From positions 1-7,765 of the forward strand of contig DTXR01000491.1 of assembly GCA_012962365.1 (NCBI GenBank): a stretch of 7,765 bases of DNA. The letters are read 5' to 3'. Positions 1 through 6,891 of this stretch are shown in pieces. The notes under the pieces are model-generated. The model did no database searches. It had not been told where the DNA came from and saw only the letters and a list, made by a program, of their open reading frames with translations. Position 1 is the first letter of the stretch. Every line of letters begins with the position of its first letter. The DNA is from Chromatiaceae bacterium. GTDB taxonomy: Bacteria; Pseudomonadota; Gammaproteobacteria; Chromatiales; Chromatiaceae. A program made the position numbers and the translations under genes.

Positions 1-142
1 AGACACGGCAACGTATGGGTTCTGGAGCCATTGTATGGAAGCCTGGCCTGAAGGTTAATAAGGACTGGCCGGTGTAATTTTGGGTATGCTTCCTACCCAT
101 GCTGCATAAGGCCAGGTGTTTGTTGTATCAGCCTGGTTTATA
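1..142. other. Left-edge stretch with no supported gene
   Basis: This stretch lies beyond the stop codon of the response regulator gene and reaches the window edge. All three plus-strand frames are closed by stops at 49-51, 56-58 and 75-77, so at most the last few codons of a rightward gene could be present. On the minus strand a short open stretch begins with ATG at 31-29 and runs off the edge (M-A-P-E-P-I-R-C-R-V), but it has no convincing ribosome binding site. The clearest structure is the inverted repeat at 81-99, listed separately. A second, looser pair, CCTGGCC at 42-48 and GGCCAGG at 110-116, brackets it. Whether the stretch is the tail of a convergent gene or a leftward promoter cannot be settled from this window. 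Confidence 0.5.
81..99. promoter_or_regulatory. Inverted repeat TGGGTA-N7-TACCCA, possible regulator site
   Basis: Two perfect 6-base arms (81-86 and 94-99) are separated by 7 bases. The core GGTA-N7-TACC is the same as in the larger inverted repeat at 5174-5196, on the other side of the two-component operon. Neither strand has a T-tract after the repeat, so it is a poor intrinsic terminator. On the minus strand a weak -10-like TATTAA (60-55) lies where a leftward promoter would place the repeat centre near -42, a usual position for an activator. The operator role is inferred from symmetry, the shared spacing and the LuxR-type regulator next door. Confidence 0.4.
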
Positions 143-988
143 CTACAGTGAGGACAAGAAGGCGTTCAGTGACAGCTTGCGATCCTTGATGTTGAGCTTC
201 TTGCGGATGTTCTTGCGGTGCGTCGAAATCGTCAGATCCGAAAGATTGAGCAGAGATGCAATCTCCTTGGTCTGTTTGCCTTCTCTGATAAGGTTGGCTA
301 CCTGGATTTCCACCGGTGTGAGCTTCATCTGCAACAGGTCATGGTTGTTGATCAGTGATTCGGAAACCTGCTTGAGATTGGCGATGAGCATGTCAACAAT
401 ACTTTGCTGGTTTTCCGTGAGCGTGGTTTTCTGCAGCCGCTCGGCAAAGGGAATCACCAGGCTGTTGATGTTGTTGAGAATGTTCTTTTCAGTTTCCTTG
501 CTGTCCTGTTGTTGCTGGGTCATGAGTACGCGTAGAGCGGTGAGGGTTTCGGCCAGTTCGCGGGTTTTTTCCGCTACCTGTTCCTGTAATTGTTTGCGCA
601 GACGGAACAATTCCACATGAGTGTTGACCCGGGACAGCAACTCTTCTGAATGTATGGGTTTGCAAATATAGTCCACACCGCCGGCATCGAAGGCCTTGAT
701 TTTGTTTTCCTGCTCCTCGTAGCCACTCACGAAGATGACGGGGATATCTGCCAGTGCCTCGAATTTCTTCAGCTCGCCGCAGAGACTGTAGCCATCCATA
801 CCCGGCATGTTGATGTCGAGAAGAAACAATTCAGGGGGGCTGGATTGGGCTATTTTCAGGGCGAGGCCGCTTTCCTTGGCTGCGCGGACGCGGTGCCCCC
901 GGTCGGTGAGCAGTTTGCTCAGCAGGTGAATCATGTCGGGGTTGTCATCGACAACCAGAATATCGGCTGATTGGGCTGTAGTGTTCAT
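143..988 (-). CDS. LuxR-type DNA-binding response regulator
   Basis: This 281-residue cytoplasmic protein has an N-terminal receiver domain (about 8-125). It shows the acidic pair D14-D15, the phosphoacceptor D58 in LLDINMPGMDG, the switch residue S88, and K110 in the ICKP motif. A coiled-coil and helical linker follows (about 125-220), rich in Q, E, K and L. A LuxR/GerE helix-turn-helix closes the protein (about 223-281), opening LTPVEIQVANLIREGKQTKEIA and with its recognition helix near 250-264. The linker makes it longer than the usual NarL/FixJ regulator of about 200-220 residues. Its ATG overlaps the kinase stop codon as ATGA (985-988). No strong Shine-Dalgarno precedes it, so translational coupling to the kinase is likely. 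It is the expected final receiver of the phosphorelay begun by the upstream kinase and probably acts as a transcription factor. Its target genes are not shown by sequence; the paired inverted repeats are the best candidates. Confidence 0.93.
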   Translation of the reverse strand: MNTTAQSADILVVDDNPDMIHLLSKLLTDRGHRVRAAKESGLALKIAQSSPPELFLLDINMPGMDGYSLCGELKKFEALADIPVIFVSGYEEQENKIKAFDAGGVDYICKPIHSEELLSRVNTHVELFRLRKQLQEQVAEKTRELAETLTALRVLMTQQQQDSKETEKNILNNINSLVIPFAERLQKTTLTENQQSIVDMLIANLKQVSESLINNHDLLQMKLTPVEIQVANLIREGKQTKEIASLLNLSDLTISTHRKNIRKKLNIKDRKLSLNAFLSSL

Positions 989-3900
989 AGATTTACCAGT
1001 AGATTTTTCAGCCCTGAGGAGGCCGAGTCGAAGTCAAAGTTTTCAAGGTCATCCTGGATGTTTTTGAGTTCACCGATGAGCGTATTGTCGATTGTCTGCG
1101 CAAGCAGCGTGTTCAATTCGGTTACCGCCTGGACATTGTATTTTTCCGTCAGATTCAGCAGAGTGTTGAGTCTTTTCGTCAGATCGATATCTGAGTGCTG
1201 GTCGTTGTTGCCGGTTGCCGTCTGCACTTCCTCTAGCTGATCAATGTGCGTGACGAGATCATCCAGCATGGTCGCTGTGCTGGCCAGTTGGCTGTGGAGG
1301 TCGTCCAGGGCGCTTTCCGCTGGTTCGGGTGCATTTGCCGGGCTATCACCGGATAGTGCTCTGAAGGCCTGCTCCAGTTGAGCCGCTGAGGCAGACATGG
1401 CGGCAGCGCCAATGGTGCTGGACAGCCCTTTGAGCGTATGGGCCAGCCGACAGGCTTCATTCCAGGCGCTGGATTCCAGGAAGTTGCCAATCTGCTTTAT
1501 GTCATCCCTGTGATTGGCTGCGTATTTCTTGAGGAGGCGAATATAGTCTGCATTGTCCAATCCCAGCCTTTGTCTTGCCAGGTGGCTGTCGATGCCGGGG
1601 ATAGCGATCGAGTCCGTATGAATACTCAGATTACTGAATGGCGCGATGGCCTGGTTTGCGGCGATCTGTTGCAGCACCGGATTGATGGTCTTGTCGATCT
1701 TCTCCATCAGTTCCTGAATATCGATGGGCTTGGAAACATAATCATCCATACCTGCACGTATGCACTTTTCCCTGACGACAGAAGACGTGCTGGCGGTCAG
1801 TGCGATAATGGGCAGTTCAACCAGCTTGAGCTGGTTGCGAATTGCCCAGGCGGCTTCATAACCGTCCATGACGGGCATCTGGATGTCCATCAGTACCAGG
1901 TCGTAAGAAACCTTTTGCAGGCAGTCGAGGGCTTCCTGTCCGTTGCAGGCGGTATCAACCACCAGTTGGTTGCGGGTAAGCACTTCCGTGGCGAGTTCGC
2001 GATTGATCTCATTGTCTTCCACCAGCAGCACCCGGGTATTGCGCAATTGTTTAAAAGAGCGAAGCAGTGTGTCCGCCTGTTCTGCCGGCAGATCCTGTTC
2101 CTGCACAAGGGGGAAGCAGAGCTGGAAATAAAAGGTGCTGCCAATACCGAGTTCGCTCTCCACCTGGATGGTGCCACCCATTTTTTCCACCAGCTCTGAG
2201 GATATGGTCAGTCCCAGCCCAGTGCCGCCGAATTTCCTGGTGGTACTGGTATCCGCCTGGGAGAACGGCTGGAAGATGTTCTCAAGTTTTTCGGCATCCA
2301 TGCCGATGCCCGTATCGCAGACTGCGAACTCCAGCTTGATGCGCTCGGCATTTCTGGCCAGCTCCCTCACGGCGATCTGGATGTTGCCATTGTTGGTGAA
2401 TTTCACCGCGTTGCTGGTGAGGTTGGTCAATACCTGTTTCAGCCGCAGGGGGTCGCCGAGGAGCAGCTGGTTGTGGAACTCAGCCGGCTGCAGCAGTTGC
2501 AATTCAACATTCCTGGTATGAATGAGCTGCCGGGTCATGGAGTGGACAAGATCAAGCTCTTTCTTCAGATCGAAGGGTATGGATTCGATATTCAGCTTGC
2601 CGGCTTCTATCTTCGAGAAATCCAGTATCTCGTTGATCAGCGTGAGCATGGCGTGCGCGGACTCCTTGACGTTGACCAGGTATTTCCTTTGTATAGGATT
2701 CAGTTCACCTTCCAGGCAAAGGTCGGTAAAGCCCAGGATGGCGTTCATGGGCGTACGGATTTCATGGCTGATGTTGGCTACGAATTCCGATTTGGCGTTG
2801 TTTGCCGCCTGGGCTTCCCGCTTGGCCTGGCGCAGGGCCTCCAGCTGTTGCTTGCGCCGCGTGATATCCCGGGACACAGCGACGTATTGAGTGATTTTCC
2901 CGTCGTGATCTTTGATCGGCGAGATGGAGGCCTCTATCCAGTAAGGAGAGCCGTTCTTGCGCAGATTGCGGAATGTACCCTGCCATACCCGGCCCGCCGT
3001 AAGCGTTTGCCATAGGTGCTTGTAAAAGCCGGGCGTATGGGTGCCGGAAGAGAGCATCCGGGGGTTCCGACCCATGAGTTCTTCCCGGCTATAGCCGGTG
3101 AGTCTACCTGCCGCAGGGTTGCAGTCGATAATCACTGCATCTGTGTTGGTAATGAGGATGGACTCCTGGGAGTGGGCGAATACGGTGGCCGCCATGCGCG
3201 CCCTTTCCTGGGAGCGCTTTTGCTCGGTAATGTCTTCGGCGATTCCGTCGATGGATAAGATATTGCCATTGTTGTCCCGAACCGGATGGGAAGATACACG
3301 CAGGGTATGTTCGTTTCCTGAGGGGTGGATGAAGCGCATTTCGAACTGCAGGAAATGTGCCTGGCCTGCCATACGCATCTTGACGTAGGTCTTGGCTTTC
3401 TCTATGTCCTGGGGGAGCCAGCTGCTCAGCTCGAACCAGGGTTTTCCCAGTACCTCTTCACGGGTCAGGTTGAAAACATGTTTGACCCCGTCGCTCACAT
3501 AGGTCATTTCGCCGCTCAGGCCACGAAGACTGTAGATGATGAATTTTTCGCCGACATTGTCGATCAGGCGCTGGTACTTGGCCTGGCTTGTCTGCAGAGC
3601 CAGAGAGGCCTGCATGCGCTCGGTGATGTCCATGTGGGTACCGAACATCCACAGGGGCGAACCATCGGCTTCCCAGTTGGTGACCTTGCCCCGGGAATGA
3701 ATCCATACCCAGTGGCCTTTCTTGTGCCGCATGCGGAAATTGGCCTCGTAATACGCTGTTTCGCCCCGAAAGTGTTTTTGAAGATGCGTCCGCGCTTCCT
3801 GCAGGTCCGAAGGGTGTGCAAAACGTTCCCAGGTGTCGGAACTTGCCGGGGAGAGTTCAGATAATGTGTAGCCGATCATTTCCGCCCAGCGCGAATTGAT

Positions 3901-5079
3901 GATGAGACCACCGGTTCTGAGGTTCCATTTCCAGGTGCCTGCCTGGGTGGCATCGATGATCTGTTCAAAGTGACTGGCGGAATCTTCCGCCAGCATACGC
4001 TGCGTATGCAGTTGCCGGTTGCGCGATACAACCAGCTGCAACAGAACGATAATGATCAGGCCGGCCAGCCCGAAGATACTGGTGACGATCTTGTGTTGGC
4101 TCCAGGCGTCCAGCAGGCTGATCTGGGGAGCATGATCATAAGGCGGCAGTTCCAGTGCCCGAATGATGTTTTCCACCGAGCGATAGTCTGCGGGTGGCGC
4201 AAAGTCGGCGATATTTGCCGCGATGGCGGCGGGGTTGTCGGGTTTCAGGCTCGACAGCGCCGCCCACACCTCATCGATTACCTGTTGTTTGACATGGGGC
4301 AGCGCGATGATCGGCCAGTGGGGGTACAGCCTGGTGGAGATCAGCAAGGGATAATTCGGAAGCCTTTTTGGGTTGATGACCTTGACGTCGTCCAGAGATA
4401 GATCACCGGCTTTCTCCAGGTTCTCCAGCATTCCTGCGGGAAGAAAACCGACATCGATATCGCCCGACAGCACGGAAGAAACCACCGTGGCATAGTTGCC
4501 GGTTTCTATGACGTGCGCGTCCCGGGGCAATAGGATACCCGCCTGCAGCAGTTCGTAAGCCTGCGCCTCGTAGGCGCTCAGGTGCTTGGTGCCTGCGCTG
4601 GCGATCCATTTCCCCCTGATGTCGGTAAGGTGAGTGATATCTTCCCGATCCTTGCGCGTGAAGATCACCCCGCCCGTTTGTTGGATAGAGCCGTTGCCCG
4701 GTGTTCGCCGGAGGATGGTGGCGATGGTGCCGGTAAGGTTGTAGCGCTCGCGCAGCAGAATATAGTGACCGGGGTTGGTCATGACCAGATCGAGCTCGTT
4801 GCTTGCCAGGGCATCATCGATTTCGTGAAGGTTCAGCGCCTTGAGGCGGAGACGGAAATTTTTCAGACGTGAATTCAGATAATCAACGAGCGGTTGGCAG
4901 CACACATCCATTTCCGCCGCCGAGTAATAGGTATAGATGCCTAAAGTAAATTCCTTATCGGGAGAGGCGTATCGTGCAGGGGTTTCCTTTGCCTCAGACA
5001 GGCCGCAGAACAGCAGGAGCAGCGGCAGCAGCCAGCTGCTCAATAGTCGGTCTGTTTTGTGAGAAAGCGATCTTTCCAT
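985..5079 (-). CDS. Hybrid sensor histidine kinase with PhnD-like sensor domain, three PAS domains, receiver and Hpt
   Basis: This 1364-residue inner-membrane kinase begins with a signal peptide (hydrophobic core about 16-27, likely cut after A30). A periplasmic PhnD-like substrate-binding domain follows (about 44-280; DLVMTNPGHY at 97-106, DIDVGFLPAG at 207-216), then one membrane helix (about 331-351). Inside the cell lie three PAS domains (about 370-490, 502-622, 627-740), each ending in a DIT motif, and a short coiled linker. HisKA follows, with phosphoaccepting H772 in ISHEIRTP. The HATPase has N890, D922 in CDTGIGM and the GGTGLGL lid. The receiver has E1021, D1022, phosphoacceptor D1065, T1095 and K1117. 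The Hpt domain has H1214 in AHTLKG. A helical tail of about 70 residues ends the protein. All catalytic residues are intact. PhnD-like sensor domains occur in known kinases such as the tetrathionate sensor TtrS, but the ligand here is unknown. Adjacent cysteines C60-C61 in the sensor domain are notable. An in-frame TGA lies upstream with no other start between; the Shine-Dalgarno before this ATG is weak. Confidence 0.95.
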   Translation of the reverse strand: MERSLSHKTDRLLSSWLLPLLLLFCGLSEAKETPARYASPDKEFTLGIYTYYSAAEMDVCCQPLVDYLNSRLKNFRLRLKALNLHEIDDALASNELDLVMTNPGHYILLRERYNLTGTIATILRRTPGNGSIQQTGGVIFTRKDREDITHLTDIRGKWIASAGTKHLSAYEAQAYELLQAGILLPRDAHVIETGNYATVVSSVLSGDIDVGFLPAGMLENLEKAGDLSLDDVKVINPKRLPNYPLLISTRLYPHWPIIALPHVKQQVIDEVWAALSSLKPDNPAAIAANIADFAPPADYRSVENIIRALELPPYDHAPQISLLDAWSQHKIVTSIFGLAGLIIIVLLQLVVSRNRQLHTQRMLAEDSASHFEQIIDATQAGTWKWNLRTGGLIINSRWAEMIGYTLSELSPASSDTWERFAHPSDLQEARTHLQKHFRGETAYYEANFRMRHKKGHWVWIHSRGKVTNWEADGSPLWMFGTHMDITERMQASLALQTSQAKYQRLIDNVGEKFIIYSLRGLSGEMTYVSDGVKHVFNLTREEVLGKPWFELSSWLPQDIEKAKTYVKMRMAGQAHFLQFEMRFIHPSGNEHTLRVSSHPVRDNNGNILSIDGIAEDITEQKRSQERARMAATVFAHSQESILITNTDAVIIDCNPAAGRLTGYSREELMGRNPRMLSSGTHTPGFYKHLWQTLTAGRVWQGTFRNLRKNGSPYWIEASISPIKDHDGKITQYVAVSRDITRRKQQLEALRQAKREAQAANNAKSEFVANISHEIRTPMNAILGFTDLCLEGELNPIQRKYLVNVKESAHAMLTLINEILDFSKIEAGKLNIESIPFDLKKELDLVHSMTRQLIHTRNVELQLLQPAEFHNQLLLGDPLRLKQVLTNLTSNAVKFTNNGNIQIAVRELARNAERIKLEFAVCDTGIGMDAEKLENIFQPFSQADTSTTRKFGGTGLGLTISSELVEKMGGTIQVESELGIGSTFYFQLCFPLVQEQDLPAEQADTLLRSFKQLRNTRVLLVEDNEINRELATEVLTRNQLVVDTACNGQEALDCLQKVSYDLVLMDIQMPVMDGYEAAWAIRNQLKLVELPIIALTASTSSVVREKCIRAGMDDYVSKPIDIQELMEKIDKTINPVLQQIAANQAIAPFSNLSIHTDSIAIPGIDSHLARQRLGLDNADYIRLLKKYAANHRDDIKQIGNFLESSAWNEACRLAHTLKGLSSTIGAAAMSASAAQLEQAFRALSGDSPANAPEPAESALDDLHSQLASTATMLDDLVTHIDQLEEVQTATGNNDQHSDIDLTKRLNTLLNLTEKYNVQAVTELNTLLAQTIDNTLIGELKNIQDDLENFDFDSASSGLKNLLVNL

Positions 5080-5173
5080 GGGGCTGGGCGCAGCGTTTGT
5101 CCGTTCGGCGGCATCAGATCAGCCTATACTAATGAAGCCGGCCAATAGTTCAACGATGAGAAAATTGGCGTCT

Positions 5174-5196
5174 ATTAGGTACACCTTATACCTAAT
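5174..5196. promoter_or_regulatory. Inverted repeat ATTAGGTA-N7-TACCTAAT, probable operator in divergent promoter region
   Basis: Two perfect 8-base arms (5174-5181 and 5189-5196) flank 7 bases. The repeat sits between the divergent kinase and thioredoxin-like genes, about 95 bases from each start codon. It shares GGTA-N7-TACC with the repeat at 81-99. A possible plus-strand sigma70 promoter, TTGGCG (5165-5170) and TATACC (5187-5192) with 16 bases between, overlaps it. A possible minus-strand promoter toward the kinase, TTGAAC (5153-5148) and TATAGG (5128-5123), has an over-long 19-base spacer. The symmetry and location fit a dimeric regulator such as the LuxR-type protein of the same locus; that assignment is inference. 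Confidence 0.55.
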
Positions 5197-5272
5197 CGGG
5201 CGCGTCTGCTGTGTTCCGCTTAACGTCCTGGTCATTGTCGTGGCATGGCGATTGCGTATTTTCGCGGCTGAC

Positions 5273-5278
5273 AGGAGG
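5273..5278 (+). promoter_or_regulatory. Ribosome binding site AGGAGG before the thioredoxin-like gene
   Basis: A full Shine-Dalgarno match lies 13 bases before ATG 5292. It supports that start over the GTG at 5211, which would place this site inside the coding region. The spacing is longer than ideal, which leaves room for the alternative GTG start at 5328, preceded by GGTGGA (5315-5320). Confidence 0.6.
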
Positions 5279-5291
5279 GGTCTGCGCTATC

Positions 5292-6854
5292 ATGCGAGTC
5301 TGTTTCACTACTCCGGTGGATCAATTCGTGACCAAGCTATTCAGAATTTTGCTGCTCTTGTCGGTGTTTGCCGCGTCTGCCGGTGTTCACACGGCGGCCA
5401 GGCCGTATGACGACGGGATACGGTGGTATTCGGGAGGTGTCGAGCAAGCCTTTGCCGAGGCAACAAAAACCGGAAAACCCGTGTTCCTGTACTGGGGCGC
5501 CGTGTGGTGCCCGCCTTGCAACCAGTTAAAGGCCACGCTGTTCAGGAATCCGGCATTTATCCGAAAGACGCGTTTGTTTGTCCCCGTGTATCTGGATGGC
5601 GATACAGAGGCGGCTCAGAAGCTGGGTGAGCAATTCGGGATACTGGGCTATCCCACACTGGTGCTTTTCAGCCCAAAGGGCGAAGAGATCACGCGACTGC
5701 CCGGCGGCATGAGTCTGGATCTGTATCCTCAGATGCTGGATCTGGCTCTGGCACAGACTAGGCCGGTAGCCACGCTGGTTGCGGATGTTCTGGATGAGGG
5801 TAGGATGCCAACAGCAGCGGAGCTGCATCTGTTAGCCTATTATTCTTGGGGGCAGGACGGGGGTAAGGTGCTGGGTGAACGTGATCCGGCCCGGGTGCTC
5901 AAATCCCTGGCGGATCTGACGCCGGCGAATTTATCCAAGGAAAAAGGGCGTTTGAACGCTCAATACCTGTCCGTCCTGGCGACTCGGGAGGCCTCCCCCG
6001 AAAAAGAAGCATCCCGGGACGCGGTACTGCGCCTGCAAAGCCTGCTGGCCTCGGACGTGCTCATCCGGGATAATTATTCTCTGGTCGTGTACGAACTGGA
6101 TACGCTGATCCAGCGGATTACGCGAGCAAAAAGCGAGGACAGGGAAAAGCTGATGACCGCCTGGAAACAGGCGCTGCAGACTCTCCGGAAGGACAAGACA
6201 CTGAGCCCGGCACAAAGACTTTCTGTTTACACCGGCAAGATCCACTGGCTGCAGGCTGCGGGACTGGCGGTGCCCGAAAGCCTCAGGACGGAAATCCGCC
6301 AGGCTGTAAAGCAGGCCCGTGCCAACCTGTCCGATGGCCATGAAAGAATTGCCGTAAGCTATGCAGCTTATGGTCTGTTGAAAGCTTCGGGGCAGCTGGC
6401 GCTTGCAGAGCAATTGATCGACGAGGAAATGCGGGCGGGCAGTAACAATCAGTACTGGATGCTGGTGCTGGCTGACCTGGCGGCGGAATCCGGTGATGAA
6501 AAAGAAGCCCTTGGCTGGTATGCCAAAGCCTGGGAAACCGCCAGAGGAGCGGCCACCCGAATACAATGGGGTTCCTATTACATACGTCAACTTACCGAGC
6601 AGACGCCGGATGATGACACCAGGATCATGACCGTGAGCAAGGAGCTGTTTTCACAGCTGAAGAAACAAAAGACGCCGTTTCATGGTCGTAGCAAGCGTGC
6701 CCTGAAACGGGTTTTCAAGGCACTGAACGCCTGGGGACAGGTATCGGATCCGGCAGCACTCATGGAACTGAAGCATGCTTTTATCGAAACTTGCCTGCCA
6801 TTCGGCGACACTGCGTTGATGCGTTGCAAAGCGATAATGAAGGCATCATCCTGA
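5292..6854 (+). CDS. Exported thioredoxin-fold protein with CPPC active site and long helical C-terminal region
   Basis: From ATG 5292 the protein has 520 residues. An N-terminal signal sequence (hydrophobic stretch about 16-30, A/G-rich cleavage region 27-36) sends it to the periplasm. A thioredoxin domain (about 40-165) holds the redox motif W72-C73-P-P-C76 and the cis-proline P121 in GYPTLVLF, in the style of the thioredoxin_7/DsbD C-terminal group. These features predict a thiol-disulfide oxidoreductase or reductant of a periplasmic partner. The remaining 350 or so residues are mostly helical. They include a TPR-like stretch (about 370-430, with NQYWMLVLADLAAESGDEKEALGWYAKA) that could bind a partner protein. 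Two more cysteines, C501 and C512, lie near the end. ATG 5292 is chosen for its AGGAGG site. GTG 5328 would give a neater signal peptide (M-T-K-L-F-R-I-L-L-L) and is a real alternative. The gene is divergent from the sensor kinase and shares its promoter region; DUF302 follows after 37 bases. The exact substrate is not identifiable. Confidence 0.85.
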   Translation: MRVCFTTPVDQFVTKLFRILLLLSVFAASAGVHTAARPYDDGIRWYSGGVEQAFAEATKTGKPVFLYWGAVWCPPCNQLKATLFRNPAFIRKTRLFVPVYLDGDTEAAQKLGEQFGILGYPTLVLFSPKGEEITRLPGGMSLDLYPQMLDLALAQTRPVATLVADVLDEGRMPTAAELHLLAYYSWGQDGGKVLGERDPARVLKSLADLTPANLSKEKGRLNAQYLSVLATREASPEKEASRDAVLRLQSLLASDVLIRDNYSLVVYELDTLIQRITRAKSEDREKLMTAWKQALQTLRKDKTLSPAQRLSVYTGKIHWLQAAGLAVPESLRTEIRQAVKQARANLSDGHERIAVSYAAYGLLKASGQLALAEQLIDEEMRAGSNNQYWMLVLADLAAESGDEKEALGWYAKAWETARGAATRIQWGSYYIRQLTEQTPDDDTRIMTVSKELFSQLKKQKTPFHGRSKRALKRVFKALNAWGQVSDPAALMELKHAFIETCLPFGDTALMRCKAIMKASS

Positions 6855-6879
6855 ATTCACGGTTACCGCATCCTCCAAA

Positions 6880-6883
6880 GGAG
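6880..6883 (+). promoter_or_regulatory. Ribosome binding site GGAG of the DUF302 gene, inside a small hairpin
   Basis: AAAGGAGA surrounds this core, which lies 8 bases before ATG 6892, an ideal spacing. CTCC at 6873-6876 can pair with it across an AAA loop, so the site could be partly masked in the mRNA. A 4-bp stem is weak and may be a coincidence. Confidence 0.75.
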
Positions 6884-6891
6884 ATAAGCAC

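Noticed and set aside
3..77. Possible last codons of a rightward gene (ending in G-A-I-V-W-K-P-G-L-K-V-N-K-D-W-P-V, then TAA).
   Set aside because: Only about two dozen codons are visible, two other plus frames are nearly as long, and no family is recognisable. It is kept only as the alternative explanation for the left repeat.
81..99. Intrinsic transcription terminator between convergent genes.
   Set aside because: The stem has only 6 base pairs, a 7-base loop and no T-tract on either strand.
99..620. Open frame of 173 codons on the plus strand.
   Set aside because: It lies antisense to the response regulator, whose receiver and HTH motifs are unmistakable; the translation is Ser/Cys/Arg-rich with no recognisable domain.
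1438..2199. Open frame of 253 codons on the plus strand.
   Set aside because: It is a mirror frame of the kinase's receiver and Hpt region, with no plausible domain or start signal.
3325..3864. Open frame of 179 codons on the plus strand.
   Set aside because: It is antisense to the PAS domains of the kinase; no motif or ribosome binding site supports it.
5002..5007. Lipoprotein cleavage site at C25 of the kinase signal peptide.
   Set aside because: The preceding residue is phenylalanine, which does not fit a lipobox, and the protein has its own membrane helix.
5125..5130. TATACT as a plus-strand -10 promoter element.
   Set aside because: No -35 element lies at an acceptable distance; the nearest TTGTCC is 22 bases away.
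5931..6590. Open frame of 219 codons on the minus strand.
   Set aside because: It is antisense to the thioredoxin-like gene, which has clear signal peptide and CPPC evidence; no recognisable domain.
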